DNA of 43,569 nucleotides from UBA10210 sp964408425. GTDB taxonomy: Archaea > Micrarchaeota > Micrarchaeia > Norongarragalinales > Norongarragalinaceae. The position numbers were made by a program, and so were the translations under genes. Position 1 is the stretch's first letter; the number at the start of each line of letters is the position of its first letter. The stretch spans positions 1-43,569 of the forward strand of contig CAYOZI010000006.1 of assembly GCA_964408425.1 (NCBI GenBank). The letters run 5' to 3'. A model generated the notes under the pieces. It had not been told where the DNA came from. It ran no database searches and saw nothing but the letters and a program-made list of their open reading frames with translations. Below, one piece after another: positions 1 through 8,330 of the stretch.

Positions 1-13
1 CAATGAACGAAAT

Positions 14-23
14 GATTATAAAG
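14..23 (+). promoter_or_regulatory. Possible TATA box
   Basis: GATTATAAAG resembles an archaeal TATA box. It would place a transcription start near position 42-46, at the beginning of a foldable stretch that ends in a strong terminator-like hairpin. Inferred by eye only. Confidence 0.35.
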
Positions 24-43
24 GGCTTGAAGGTCTAATATTT

Positions 44-263
44 ACCTTTCCGAATTTTGCAAAGAGTGGTTGCGAGAAGACCTGGCGACAATTCGTCTTC
101 TGGGATTGCCTCCTTGGGGTTGCCTGCGTCTCTCGAACCACAGTCTCTAACCTTAGCCTATTCTATTCGATACGCTTCAAGCTAGGGGTTTTGTTCGCAC
201 TCAGAAAAGTTCGCGTGCAAATGCGGGTCAGCGGTTTTTTCCGTTTCGGAAAAAAGTTTTTTT
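44..263 (+). ncRNA. Candidate structured non-coding RNA, family unknown
   Basis: This stretch has no convincing protein gene but folds well by eye. Bases 66-77 pair with 131-141 (11 pairs, one bulged G at 72), and 149-157 pair with 181-190 (nine pairs, one bulge, one GU). A TATA-like box lies about 25 bp before it and an intrinsic-terminator-like hairpin closes it. I looked for hallmark motifs of RNase P RNA, SRP RNA, 5S rRNA and tRNA on both strands and did not find them. The frame open from the left edge to position 340 is rich in Cys, Phe, Ser and Trp and unlike the Lys/Glu-rich proteins around it. An untranslated leader or the tail of a gene outside the window is also possible. Confidence 0.35.
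235..263 (+). terminator. Hairpin plus T-run terminator
   Basis: TTTTTTCCG and CGGAAAAAA form a perfect nine-pair stem around a TTT loop, followed by one G and seven T. The T-run is on the plus side only, so it would end rightward transcription. This is the clearest intrinsic-terminator shape I noticed in the window. Confidence 0.6.
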
Positions 264-468
264 CGCTTTCATTCCCTCAAGAGCTTTCCTTGAAGCGCTT
301 GACCTTCATGTTGAAAGGCATCAAGTTTGCTCTAGAGTAGCCCAGACAATAGGCAATAACAGTCCAGATTCTTCCGAATCCTTTTTGAAAGTCGAATTCG
401 TCCGAGCTCATTTGATGGGTTTACCCTTTATTCTCGAAAAAGACGTTACGCGACGGCGGTTAAAAAAA
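264..468. other. Intergenic stretch with a weak hairpin
   Basis: No open frame here looks coding. Bases 367-371 (GATTC) and 376-380 (GAATC) form a five-pair hairpin followed by a C and five T, a weak terminator shape for the plus strand. Bases near 281-330 contain further short inverted repeats (CTTGA/TCAAG type). Nothing else is recognisable. Confidence 0.3.
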
Positions 469-780
469 CTATTGTTTTACCGGTGAATAGAAGGAAAAGC
501 GGCTTTTCACGAATCCTTTCCTCTTCGCATCCTCAAGCCTAGCGTGCAAATACTCCAGTTTCTTTTTCTCTTCGTCGACGACGATCGCCTGCTTCAAAAA
601 CTCTTTGCTCAACGAATTCACTTCAACCTTTTTTCCCTTCAAAAAACCGTCCAAACGGCTTCGCAATTTACCCCTCAGCTTCTCCAGTTTTTTCTTATCC
701 AGATCCAGCTTCTTCTCCTTCTTTTCCTTCTCGTGGACGATGAAATGCAAAACGTGGGAAGCGTGGGACAACGAAGACAC
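469..780 (-). CDS. Small lysine-rich hypothetical protein
   Basis: I do not recognise this 103-residue protein. From about residue 16 to 90 it is strongly charged (many Lys, Glu, Leu, with runs such as EKEKKEKK) and probably forms alpha helix or coiled coil; it has no membrane segment and no cysteine. The start is a GTG at 780 with only a weak GGTG ribosome site. A TATA-like TTATAA near 798 would put transcription slightly inside this start, so a TTG ten codons later is an alternative. It follows rfcS on the same strand with a short gap, so it may be the last gene of that operon. The Lys/Glu bias matches real genes of this genome, which is the main reason to accept it. Confidence 0.5.
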   Translation of the reverse strand: MSSLSHASHVLHFIVHEKEKKEKKLDLDKKKLEKLRGKLRSRLDGFLKGKKVEVNSLSKEFLKQAIVVDEEKKKLEYLHARLEDAKRKGFVKSRFSFYSPVKQ

Positions 781-816
781 TAGAACACCTTACGCATTAT
801 AACCAAAAGAAGGTTT

Positions 817-1785
817 TTAGGCTTTCTTACTTCCCACCAGCATTATCTGGGCTAACAACGCTTCCAGCTGGATTCTCTCGTCCGCCCCTTCGCTCAACCG
901 GAAATCGTACTCCCCGACCCTATCCACCAGCTGCACTTTCACTTCATCCGAAACGCCCAAAGCTATAACCTCTCGGTAAACCTGCTGCAAAACATCTTCC
1001 CCGCTCATCGCGTACTTCACCATCACCGTATTCAGTTTATTTCTGGCTTCAATGAACTTTCCCTTCAACGCCAGTTCAACCATTTCCGCAATTTCCTTCG
1101 GCCTCGCACGGCTTGAAACTTCGAACACTTTTTCCTCGGTGATTTTTCCTTTCTCTGCAGAACCCTGCAAACAATTTATAGCCTTTCTCGCGTCCCCTTC
1201 CGAAATGTAGGCGATCGCGTCCAGCGCCTTGTCATCCACATCCAGCCCTTCCTTCTTCGCTATATCCTGGACTATTTTCTTCAAATCCCCATCTTCAAGG
1301 CTCCTGAACCTGAAAACCGCGCAACGCGATTGGATGGGCTCGATTATCCTCGAAGAGTAATTGCAGCTCAAGATGAAACGGCAGTTTCGAGCGTAAGCTT
1401 CCATGGTCCTTCTCAACGCCTGTTGCGCGTCTGAGGTTAGCGAATCGGCTTCGTCCAAAAGAATAAGCTTGAAATCCACTCCCGACAAGGGCAGGGTTCT
1501 CGCGAAATCCTTTATCTTTCCCCTGACGACGTCTATCCCCCTTTCATCGCTGGCGTTCAATTCGATGAAACTCTGTTGGCGGTCTTCCCCGTACAGCTCG
1601 TCTGCCAAAGCCAACGCTGCGGTAGTCTTGCCAACTCCGGCTCTCCCGGCGAAAAGAAGGTTGGGAAGGTTTTTTGTTTTAGCGAAATTCTCGAGCCTTT
1701 CGAAAACGTGCTTGTTGCCCGCTATGTCCTTTATCTTCCTGGGACGGTATTTTTCAACCCAAGGCTCGAAAACGCCTTTAACCAA
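817..1785 (-). CDS. rfcS: Replication factor C small subunit
   Basis: AAA+ subunit of the clamp loader that opens the PCNA ring and places it on primed DNA in the cytoplasm. The family opening EPWVEKYRP lies just after the start. The Walker A loop is GRAGVGKTT (usually GPPGTGKTT), the Walker B motif is LLDEAD, and the SRC arginine-finger motif appears as QSRC. A C-terminal collar domain follows, and the length (about 322 residues) is normal. A longer frame reaches an ATG at 1851, but that would add about 22 atypical residues and overlap the upstream zinc-protein gene. I therefore prefer the TTG at 1785, which leaves a 20-base gap. Identity is very secure; the start is moderately so. RfcL is not in the window. 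Confidence 0.96.
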   Translation of the reverse strand: MVKGVFEPWVEKYRPRKIKDIAGNKHVFERLENFAKTKNLPNLLFAGRAGVGKTTAALALADELYGEDRQQSFIELNASDERGIDVVRGKIKDFARTLPLSGVDFKLILLDEADSLTSDAQQALRRTMEAYARNCRFILSCNYSSRIIEPIQSRCAVFRFRSLEDGDLKKIVQDIAKKEGLDVDDKALDAIAYISEGDARKAINCLQGSAEKGKITEEKVFEVSSRARPKEIAEMVELALKGKFIEARNKLNTVMVKYAMSGEDVLQQVYREVIALGVSDEVKVQLVDRVGEYDFRLSEGADERIQLEALLAQIMLVGSKKA

Positions 1786-1805
1786 AACAACCCACTTCCC
1801 GAGTC

Positions 1806-2006
1806 TTACAAGCTTTTGAACTTCCTGCGCTTGTGCAAGTCGCCCCAGCAATCCCTGCAGATTATAGTGTGCAGGAGTTTAGAGTGGGTCGCAGCGCTCT
1901 TTTCGCACGCCCTGCAGATTTTGCGAGAGCAGTAATCGCACGGTTCCAAGAACGGAGTTTCCTTCTTGCAACGGTCGCAAATGTAAGGCTTAGCCGCTTT
2001 AACCAT
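1806..2006 (-). CDS. Small four-CxxC zinc-ribbon protein
   Basis: This 66-residue protein carries four CxxC pairs (CDRC, CDYC, CRAC, CRDC) spaced as in double zinc-binding folds, with His residues between the third and fourth pair. It is basic at both ends (KAAKPYIC at the start, HKRRKFKSL at the end), which suggests nucleic acid or protein binding. It starts with an ATG at 2006 and lies directly upstream of rfcS in the same direction, so the two are probably co-transcribed. I do not know a named family for it; small archaeal zinc fingers of this sort are common. Its function is unknown. Confidence 0.75.
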   Translation of the reverse strand: MVKAAKPYICDRCKKETPFLEPCDYCSRKICRACEKSAATHSKLLHTIICRDCWGDLHKRRKFKSL

Positions 2007-2100
2007 ATTTCATCAGTCCACCATCAACGTTAAACTTCCCATCCTCGCGAAAAACAAGGTTTCCCGGCGAAAACGAGGGATAACCTTTTGAGAAAAAGAG

Positions 2101-2110
2101 TTTTTAATCG
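2101..2110 (+). promoter_or_regulatory. TATA-like box for the methylthiotransferase gene
   Basis: GTTTTTAATC around 2100-2109 is A/T-rich and lies about 35 bp before the ATG at 2145. That supports the internal ATG over an upstream TTG at 2088. The 2007-2144 region also must hold the leftward promoter for the zinc protein and rfcS. Confidence 0.4.
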
Positions 2111-2144
2111 TTTTCTTGCCGAGTTAATAGAGCGTGCGGGAAAA

Positions 2145-3410
2145 ATGAAGGTTTACATAAAGACTTACGGGTGCACTTTCAACCAAGCGGACTCCGACAG
2201 GATGGAAATGGAGTTGAAAGAGCATAAGCACGAGATAACGGAGAGCGAAAGCCAGGCGGACGTCATTCTATTGAATACGTGCAGCGTCAAGGACGCCACA
2301 CAGCAGAAAATCCTTTGGAAAGTTACGCACACGCCCAAGCCGCTCGTCGTAGCCGGTTGCCTGGCCCAAACCACGCCTTCGCTCGTGCAAAAAGCCAACT
2401 CCAAAGCTTCGCTCGTAGGCACGTTCAGCCAGGATAGCGTTGTTGAAGCGGTGGAAAACGCTTTCGCGGGAAAAAAAACCGTTTTCACTAAAAACAACGG
2501 CTTCCCGAAACTAAATCCGGTTACGGACGGGGTTATAGCCCGAATCCAGATCAACTCCGGCTGCGCTTCCTCCTGCACTTTCTGCTCCACGAAACTAGCC
2601 AGGGGAGGAGTGAAAAGCTACCGCCCGAGGGAAATCCTGGACGCGATAGAAAAAACGGTTTTGCAGGGTGGGGCTAAGGAAATACAGTTGACTTCCCAAG
2701 ACACTGGAGCCTACGGATTGGATTGCGGCGTTACCCTCCCCGGGCTTTTGGGGAGGATAAGCGAAATCAACGGCGATTTCAAGGTGAGGGTGGGAATGCT
2801 CAACCCCCAGCATTTTTTGCGTTTGGAGGAAAAACTCCTGAAAGCTTTTGAAAACGAAAAAATCTACAAGTTCTTCCACATTCCCGTCCAAAGCGGCAGC
2901 GACAGCGTATTGAAGGACATGAAAAGAGGCTATACGATTCAAGAAGCGGCGTCGTGCTTTGAAAAAATAAACGGGAAGTTTCCGAACGCGGTTTTGGCTA
3001 CGGATATAATCGTAGGCTATCCGACTGAATCGAAAGAAGATTTTGAAGAGACGCTCGGGTTTTTGAGGAAAGCGGAATGCGACATGGTCAATATTTCGAA
3101 ATTCTCCTCCCGCCCCAAAACGCCTGCTTTCAAGTTAAAACAGCTGGAAAACGACGAAGTGAAAAAAAGAAGCGAAATGGCAAGCGCCCTGGCGAGAAGT
3201 GTAAGCCTGGGCAAAAACAAGAAGTTCGTCGGGCAAAACGCCAGAATCCTGATAACCGAGAAAGCCAAAACCGGTTTTTCCGGAAGAACGCAGGAGTACA
3301 GGCAGGTGGTCGTGAGCAAAGCGAGGATAGGCGGGGTTTTGGACGTGAAAATGCACAAAGCCCGAATAGGCTGCCTGCTCGGAAGAAAAGCGTCGGGAAA
3401 AGCATTTTAA
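2145..3410 (+). CDS. tRNA (t6A37) methylthiotransferase, MiaB/MtaB family
   Basis: Radical-SAM enzyme expected to add a methylthio group to t6A at position 37 of tRNAs, using two iron-sulfur clusters. The N-terminal UPF0004 domain supplies Cys10, Cys46 and Cys72 (YGCTFNQ, NTCSV, AGCLAQ). The radical-SAM cluster motif is Cys140-x3-Cys144-x2-Cys147, followed by a TIM-barrel half. The last 60 or so residues look like a TRAM RNA-binding domain. Length of 421 residues is normal. I chose the ATG at 2145 (MKVYIKTYGC) because the family begins there and a TATA-like box lies about 35 bp upstream; the open frame extends back to a TTG at 2088. The assignment to the archaeal/eukaryotic t6A branch rather than bacterial MiaB is by context. 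Confidence 0.93.
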   Translation: MKVYIKTYGCTFNQADSDRMEMELKEHKHEITESESQADVILLNTCSVKDATQQKILWKVTHTPKPLVVAGCLAQTTPSLVQKANSKASLVGTFSQDSVVEAVENAFAGKKTVFTKNNGFPKLNPVTDGVIARIQINSGCASSCTFCSTKLARGGVKSYRPREILDAIEKTVLQGGAKEIQLTSQDTGAYGLDCGVTLPGLLGRISEINGDFKVRVGMLNPQHFLRLEEKLLKAFENEKIYKFFHIPVQSGSDSVLKDMKRGYTIQEAASCFEKINGKFPNAVLATDIIVGYPTESKEDFEETLGFLRKAECDMVNISKFSSRPKTPAFKLKQLENDEVKKRSEMASALARSVSLGKNKKFVGQNARILITEKAKTGFSGRTQEYRQVVVSKARIGGVLDVKMHKARIGCLLGRKASGKAF

Positions 3411-3448
3411 TAAAGTTAGAAGGTTTAATGACAAGCGAGGGAAAAAAC

Positions 3449-4180
3449 ATGGGGGGTTTCGGGGTATTGCTGAATCACGCTATAGACGCATACCAACGCA
3501 ATTTGAAGCTCATCTCCGCATTCAGCATCCCGTTTTTGATTGCATTCCCGCTATCCCTGCTTTTGCCGAATTTCGTCGCCTTGAGCGCGACATTCCTGAG
3601 AATCGGAAGCATCAAGACGGACCTGAGCACTCTCGACTCCATGCTCATAATCGCAGCCATAGTGTTCGCAATAGTCTTCTTTTCGTTCGCCATAGCCGCG
3701 ATCAACGTAGTAGTGAAAAGCCAGCGGACGCTCAACCGGCTCACGTCGAGGGACATTGGGCTGATCGAAAGCTCGACGCTCAACCTGTTTTTCATCTACA
3801 TAACCGCTTTTGCCGTCATCGTCGCGTTCAACCTCCTGGCATTCGAATACGCGTGGAACCCGGCGCTCGGAATGCTCTTCGGGCTGGTAGTATCGCTGTT
3901 GGTTTTGTTCGCGCCCCAAGCCGTCGTGATAGAAGAACAGGGCCTGAGCCACGCGATTTCAAGAAGCATTACTTTGATAGAAAAGAAGTTTTCGTACGTA
4001 ATCCTCTTCCTCATTACAGCCGCGATACTGCTTTTGGTAAACACGTGGTTTTTCCTGGAACTCGGGAAGGCATTGTGGTTCTCGCGCTTCATCGCGCTCA
4101 TAATCCAGTCGATGTTCATACTCCCGTTCCTGGAAGTCTTGAAAACCCAGATTTACCTCAGCAAATACGCGTTGCTTTGA
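3449..4180 (+). CDS. Multi-pass membrane protein, unknown function
   Basis: About 243 residues with roughly six hydrophobic segments (near residues 20-45, 65-90, 110-135, 140-165, 185-210 and 215-235). It resembles the archaeal proteins described loosely as glycerophosphodiester-phosphodiesterase-like or DUF4013-type membrane domains, but I cannot name it. The ATG at 3449 has a GAGG ribosome site eight bases upstream; an ATG at 3428 is in frame and possible. An A/T-rich box (TTTTAATAAA near 3406) could be its promoter. It stands alone between two well-known genes, so context gives no hint of function. Confidence 0.7.
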   Translation: MGGFGVLLNHAIDAYQRNLKLISAFSIPFLIAFPLSLLLPNFVALSATFLRIGSIKTDLSTLDSMLIIAAIVFAIVFFSFAIAAINVVVKSQRTLNRLTSRDIGLIESSTLNLFFIYITAFAVIVAFNLLAFEYAWNPALGMLFGLVVSLLVLFAPQAVVIEEQGLSHAISRSITLIEKKFSYVILFLITAAILLLVNTWFFLELGKALWFSRFIALIIQSMFILPFLEVLKTQIYLSKYALL

Positions 4181-4218
4181 ATTCTCTTTCGTTTCAACCG
4201 CGTTAAACGGCACACGGG

Positions 4219-4227
4219 TTTTATATA
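4219..4227 (+). promoter_or_regulatory. TATA box of topA
   Basis: TTTTATATA is a textbook archaeal TATA box. Twenty-five bp downstream is the ATG at 4252, implying a leaderless or nearly leaderless message and deciding between the two in-frame ATGs at 4234 and 4252. Confidence 0.6.
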
Positions 4228-4251
4228 CAAGTAATGGCGAAACTTGACTTT

Positions 4252-6300
4252 ATGCGATTGATCATTGCGGAAAAGCCGACGGTAGCCGAGAAAATAGCCG
4301 CGGCTTTGGGAAAAAACACCAGGAAAGCCGTCGGTGGAGTGGCATACTACGAGGTTCCCGGGAAAAACGCGGTTGTCGCGCCAGCGGTCGGCCACTTGTT
4401 TTCCCTCCACCAAAAAACGCCAGGCAGCGGCTACCCCGTTTTCGAAATAGAGTGGGTTCCGGGCTTCGAAGCGGACAAGAAAAGCGATTACTCCAAAAAA
4501 TATTATACTCTGTTGAAAAAACTCGCGAAAGAAGCCGACGAAGTGGTCAACGCCTGCGACTGGGACGTCGAAGGGTCCACCATTGGCGGGAATATAATCG
4601 AATTCCTGGCGAAAGGAAAGAAAGCCGAGAGAATGTTTTTCTCCACGCTTACGAAGGAAGATTTGACTGAAGCCTACGAAAATTTGAAGCCGCTTGATAT
4701 ACCGTTCCTCCGTTCCGGCCAGACCAGGCATACTCTCGACTGGCTTTGGGGAATCAACGTTTCGAGGGCGTTAATGGGCGCCATCCGCAAGGCAGGCGTA
4801 TTCCGGATAATGAGCATGGGAAGGGTGCAAGGGCCGGCGCTCGCTTTGTTGAGCGAAAAGGAATTGAAGATAAAGAGTTTCGTTTCCACGCCTTACTGGC
4901 AGGTTTTCGCTTACGCCCAAGGGGTCGAATTCCTGCACAAGCAAAACCGGTTTTTGGACGAGAAGCAAGCGGAAAAAGCGCTGGAAAACAGCGACAAGAA
5001 CGCTTCGGTAAAAAGCGTTGAAAAGCAAAAGTTCAAGCAACTGCCGCCTTTTCCCTTCGATTTAACAAGCCTGCAGATAGAAGCTTACGCCGCCATAGGA
5101 TTCACGCCCACTAAAACCCTCGAATTGGCGCAAGAATTGTACGAAGCGGCGGCAATAAGCTACCCCCGCACCTCGTCGCAAAAACTCCCCGCCAAATTAA
5201 ACCACGAGAAAATAATCAAGCAGCTTGAAGAACAAAAAGAACTGGCAGTTTTTTCCAAAAAACTCCAGGAGCAAAAGCGCTTTGTCCCTCACGAAGGGCC
5301 GAAAGACGATCCCGCACACCCGGCCATTTACCCGACGGGCGTATACCCGAAAGCAAGCAAAGACGCTTCGAGATTATACCAGTTGATCGCAAGGCGCTAT
5401 TTGTCTACTTTCGCCAAGCCCGCACTCAGGGAAAAACAAAAAGTGATTTTGCAAAGCGGGAGCGAAGAGTACGCGACCGACGGCGTCACTACAAGCGAGA
5501 AAGGCTGGTTCGAGTTTTACGAGCCCTTTCTCCGCTTGAAGGAAAAACAACTGCCGGAATTCAACGAAGGCGGGAAAATCAAGGTCGACAAGATCGAGAT
5601 CGTTGAAAAGCAAACCCAGCCTCCGCAGCGTTATACTGAAGCTTCGATAATCAAAGCTCTCGAGGAAGAAAACCTCGGAACCAAGGCGACTCGCGCGGAA
5701 ATAATTAAAACCCTTTACGACCGGGAATACGTTTCCGGAAAGTCGATCGAAGTGACGCCTTTGGGGCTGAGCGTTTTCCAGGCGATGGAAAAGCACGTTC
5801 CGGAAATCATTTCCCCGGACTTGACTCGCCAGTTCGAAGGCGAAATGGAGGAAATCCAGGCGGAAAAGAAGACGAGCGAACAGGTTTTGGAAAAAGGAAA
5901 GGCGATTTTGAAAAAGCTCCTGACCAGCTTCAAGAAAGACGAGGGCGAGATAGGGGGAGAGCTGTTGGAAGCCGTCAACCAAACGCAAAAGCAATCGAGC
6001 GAACTCGGCGAGTGCACCAAGTGCGGAAAAGGAAAAATCGTCATCAAGAGAAGCCGCTTCGGGGTTTTCGCCGCGTGCGACCAATACCCCGACTGCAAAA
6101 CCACGTTTCCCCTCCCCAAAAACTCCCTGCCCAAGCCTACGGGCAAAGCCTGCGAGTTCTGCAAAGCACCGGTCATCACGGTAATCAGGCGCGGGAGAAG
6201 GCCGTTCAACATGTGCCTCACGCCCAACTGCGAAAGCAAGAAAGACTGGGGGCAAAAATGGGTCAAGAAAGCCCCGGAAAAAAAGGCTGAAGAAAAATGA
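4252..6300 (+). CDS. topA: DNA topoisomerase I (type IA)
   Basis: Relaxes negative supercoils by cutting one DNA strand through a 5'-phosphotyrosine. The TOPRIM domain opens with MRLIIAEKPTVAEKIA and carries the acidic DWDVEG motif. The catalytic Tyr is at about residue 304 in ISYPRTSS. Two C-terminal four-cysteine zinc ribbons follow (CTKC with CDQYPDC, then CEFC with MCLTPNC). Length of 682 residues is typical for archaea. The ATG at 4234 is also open, but a TATA box at 4219-4227 would put transcription near 4250, and family members begin with M-x-LIIAEKP. Its last four bases overlap the next gene (ATGA), so the two are probably translated together. No helicase domain is present, so it is not reverse gyrase. 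Confidence 0.96.
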   Translation: MRLIIAEKPTVAEKIAAALGKNTRKAVGGVAYYEVPGKNAVVAPAVGHLFSLHQKTPGSGYPVFEIEWVPGFEADKKSDYSKKYYTLLKKLAKEADEVVNACDWDVEGSTIGGNIIEFLAKGKKAERMFFSTLTKEDLTEAYENLKPLDIPFLRSGQTRHTLDWLWGINVSRALMGAIRKAGVFRIMSMGRVQGPALALLSEKELKIKSFVSTPYWQVFAYAQGVEFLHKQNRFLDEKQAEKALENSDKNASVKSVEKQKFKQLPPFPFDLTSLQIEAYAAIGFTPTKTLELAQELYEAAAISYPRTSSQKLPAKLNHEKIIKQLEEQKELAVFSKKLQEQKRFVPHEGPKDDPAHPAIYPTGVYPKASKDASRLYQLIARRYLSTFAKPALREKQKVILQSGSEEYATDGVTTSEKGWFEFYEPFLRLKEKQLPEFNEGGKIKVDKIEIVEKQTQPPQRYTEASIIKALEEENLGTKATRAEIIKTLYDREYVSGKSIEVTPLGLSVFQAMEKHVPEIISPDLTRQFEGEMEEIQAEKKTSEQVLEKGKAILKKLLTSFKKDEGEIGGELLEAVNQTQKQSSELGECTKCGKGKIVIKRSRFGVFAACDQYPDCKTTFPLPKNSLPKPTGKACEFCKAPVITVIRRGRRPFNMCLTPNCESKKDWGQKWVKKAPEKKAEEK

Positions 6301-7064
6301 AAATCGCATTGGATGTAAGGAAAAGCGCGTTGGAAAACGCACGGGCGTTATTCGAAGAAGCCAAGAAATTCAGGCGGAAAAAAGAGGGGGCGGAAAAGGC
6401 GATTGAAGAAACGAAAAGGAAAATCGCCACCAAAGCCGGGGAAGAAAGGCAGGAGAAAGGGAAAGCTTCTTTCAAAATAAAGAGAAAGTGGTTTCACGAA
6501 TTCCGGTTTTTCCATACCACGAACGGGTTTTTGTGCGTCGGAGGCAAGAACGCCAAGCAAAACGACCTGCTCGTCGCCAACAACCTGAAGGAAAACGACT
6601 TGTTCTTCCACGCCGACGTGCATGGTGCAAGCGCCGTAATACTCAAGGAAGGAACCAAGGCAAAAGAGAAGGATTTGAAGGAAGCCGCCCAGTTTGCCGC
6701 CTGTTACTCGAACGCCTGGAAGCTGCAAAGCGGGGTTGCCGACGTTTACAGCGTTTCCAAAAGCCAGGTTTCCAAATACTCGAGCGGAGAATTCGTAGGG
6801 AAAGGCGCGTTCCTGATTTCCGGCGAAAGAAAGTGGTTCAAGAACGTGGAATTAATGATGACTTTTACGGGTATGGGAGATGAAATAAACTTGGAGCCGG
6901 CTGAAAAGATTACGGGAAACAAAATTGGCGGAGGATGGGGGCCGATTATCAAGCCGGGAAGGAAAACCAAGGAAGAATTGTTCAAGGAATTGAAGGGAAC
7001 GCTGAAGATAAAGAAAACCGACTTGTTTTTTTCGCTTATCCCAGGCAACAGCGAGTTGGTTTAA
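6297..7064 (+). CDS. NFACT-R (DUF814) protein, shortened Rqc2-like
   Basis: The 255 residues match the coiled-coil and NFACT-R part of Rqc2/NEMF-type ribosome quality control proteins. The opening LDVRKSALENA and the coiled coil to about residue 60 correspond to the middle of full-length proteins. The NFACT-R domain runs from about residue 62 (KWFHEFRFFHTTNGFL, FHADVHGAS) to the end. Full archaeal homologues are usually about 650 residues and carry NFACT-N and helix-hairpin-helix regions before this; both are absent here and not seen elsewhere in the window. It overlaps topA by four bases, which fixes the ATG at 6297, so the shortness is not a wrong start. A role in stalled-ribosome handling is likely by homology only. 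Confidence 0.88.
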   Translation: MKIALDVRKSALENARALFEEAKKFRRKKEGAEKAIEETKRKIATKAGEERQEKGKASFKIKRKWFHEFRFFHTTNGFLCVGGKNAKQNDLLVANNLKENDLFFHADVHGASAVILKEGTKAKEKDLKEAAQFAACYSNAWKLQSGVADVYSVSKSQVSKYSSGEFVGKGAFLISGERKWFKNVELMMTFTGMGDEINLEPAEKITGNKIGGGWGPIIKPGRKTKEELFKELKGTLKIKKTDLFFSLIPGNSELV

Positions 7065-7100
7065 ATTAAGGCGTAGGATAAAAGAATAAGGCGAGGAAAA

Positions 7101-8321
7101 ATGGCTGAAGCGAAAAGGCTTTTGGTATTGTGCGTTGACGTGGACAACGACCTTGGCGAAAAGGCGAAAGTCAAAGGACCCATCGTCGGAAGAAAGGAAA
7201 ACCTCGAGGCGGCTGCGGCGCTGGGGATAGCAGACCCCGAAGACGCGGATGCAAACACGGTTTATGCGGCGGTAAAGCTTTACGACGAGTTGAGCAGGGA
7301 ATTCAGGCACGTGCAAATCGCAACCGTCACCGGCGACCAGAGGCACGGCTATCACGCCCACTCCCAGGTAGTCAAGCAACTCGAAAAAATCATGGACGAG
7401 TTTTCGCCAGACGCGTGCGTTTTCGTCAGCGACGGGGCGAGCGACGAACAGGTTTTGCCTCTCGTAAATTCGAGAGTGAAGGTAAACAGCGTCCGCACCG
7501 TAACCGTAAAACAAACGAAAGAACTCGAATCCACTTACTTCGCGGTTTTGGAAAAATTGAAAGAACCGCAAATCGCCAGAATCGTCTTCGGAATCCCAGG
7601 GTTGGCGTTGCTGCTATTTGCAATGGCCGAATTCCTCGGAGTACGTCTTTTGCTCGGAATACTCGGCGCTTATTTCATCATAAAAGCGCTGGGAATAGAA
7701 GAACGGCTCTTCGCCGGATTGGCGGACTTGAAAATCTCTTTCAACAACGTCAGCTTCATCTTTTATTTCGCGTCCGTCCCGTTCTTCATAGCTTCCGCGT
7801 GGATGGGCTTCGCCAAAGTCGCTTCGCTCCAAGGAACTTTCAACATAGCCAAAATCGCCGCTTGGTTCATAAAGGACTTTCTCCTGCTCCTGCCAGTGGC
7901 GGTTTTGCTGATAATCATAGGCGAGGTTCTGCAAGCGTTGCAGGAAAAGAAAAACCACTTGCTTCCCGAGTATTTGATACAAACGGCCGGAGTGCTGTTG
8001 TTCTGGCTTATTTTCACGAACGCGGCAGACTGGGTGATAGGAAGCATATCCTTCGCCGACTTCTTTTATTCTCTCATCCTCGGAACCGCAGCCATGTATC
8101 TAGTCGTGTATTTGGCGCGCGAGTTCAAGCACGACTTGTTCGCCAAAATGAGGTTGGAAGGCAAAAGCGTTTATACCGAGATAGGAAGCCCCATAGGCAC
8201 GGTCGTCGGGATAAACAAGAAGAACGAAACGTTCATCGTCAAAACGTCTTCCGGGCAGAAACTCGATCTAAGCTTGAGCAACATAGCCAGCTTGGGAGAG
8301 AGGATAATCGTAAAATACTGA
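7101..8321 (+). CDS. DUF373 family membrane protein
   Basis: Archaeal DUF373 protein of unknown function, 406 residues. The conserved soluble N-terminal part begins LVLCVDVDNDLG and continues with GPIVGR and a pattern of acidic residues up to about residue 150. It is followed by about six membrane segments between residues 165 and 350 and a small beta-rich cytoplasmic tail (GTVVGINKKNETFIVKTSSG). The ATG at 7101 has a GAGGAA ribosome site seven bases upstream. It follows the NFACT-R gene by 36 bases in the same direction and may be co-transcribed with topA. Family match is clear by eye; the biochemical role is not known to me. Confidence 0.9.
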   Translation: MAEAKRLLVLCVDVDNDLGEKAKVKGPIVGRKENLEAAAALGIADPEDADANTVYAAVKLYDELSREFRHVQIATVTGDQRHGYHAHSQVVKQLEKIMDEFSPDACVFVSDGASDEQVLPLVNSRVKVNSVRTVTVKQTKELESTYFAVLEKLKEPQIARIVFGIPGLALLLFAMAEFLGVRLLLGILGAYFIIKALGIEERLFAGLADLKISFNNVSFIFYFASVPFFIASAWMGFAKVASLQGTFNIAKIAAWFIKDFLLLLPVAVLLIIIGEVLQALQEKKNHLLPEYLIQTAGVLLFWLIFTNAADWVIGSISFADFFYSLILGTAAMYLVVYLAREFKHDLFAKMRLEGKSVYTEIGSPIGTVVGINKKNETFIVKTSSGQKLDLSLSNIASLGERIIVKY

Positions 8322-8330
8322 ATACGCGAA

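Noticed and set aside
120..145. Possible T-arm of a tRNA on the minus strand (GGTTCGAGA)
   Set aside because: The flanking bases do not pair as a T stem, and no acceptor or anticodon arm could be built around it.
2..340. Open frame from the left edge
   Set aside because: It crosses a strong terminator-like hairpin and has a Cys/Phe/Ser/Trp-rich composition unlike the Lys/Glu/Ala-rich proteins nearby. A fragment of a real gene cannot be fully excluded.
1783..1851. Longer N-terminus of rfcS
   Set aside because: It overlaps the zinc-protein gene and adds residues not seen in RfcS; TTG 1785 is a simpler start.
5374..6342. Long leftward open frame opposite topA
   Set aside because: Antisense shadow of topA; Phe/Arg/Leu-rich and without features.
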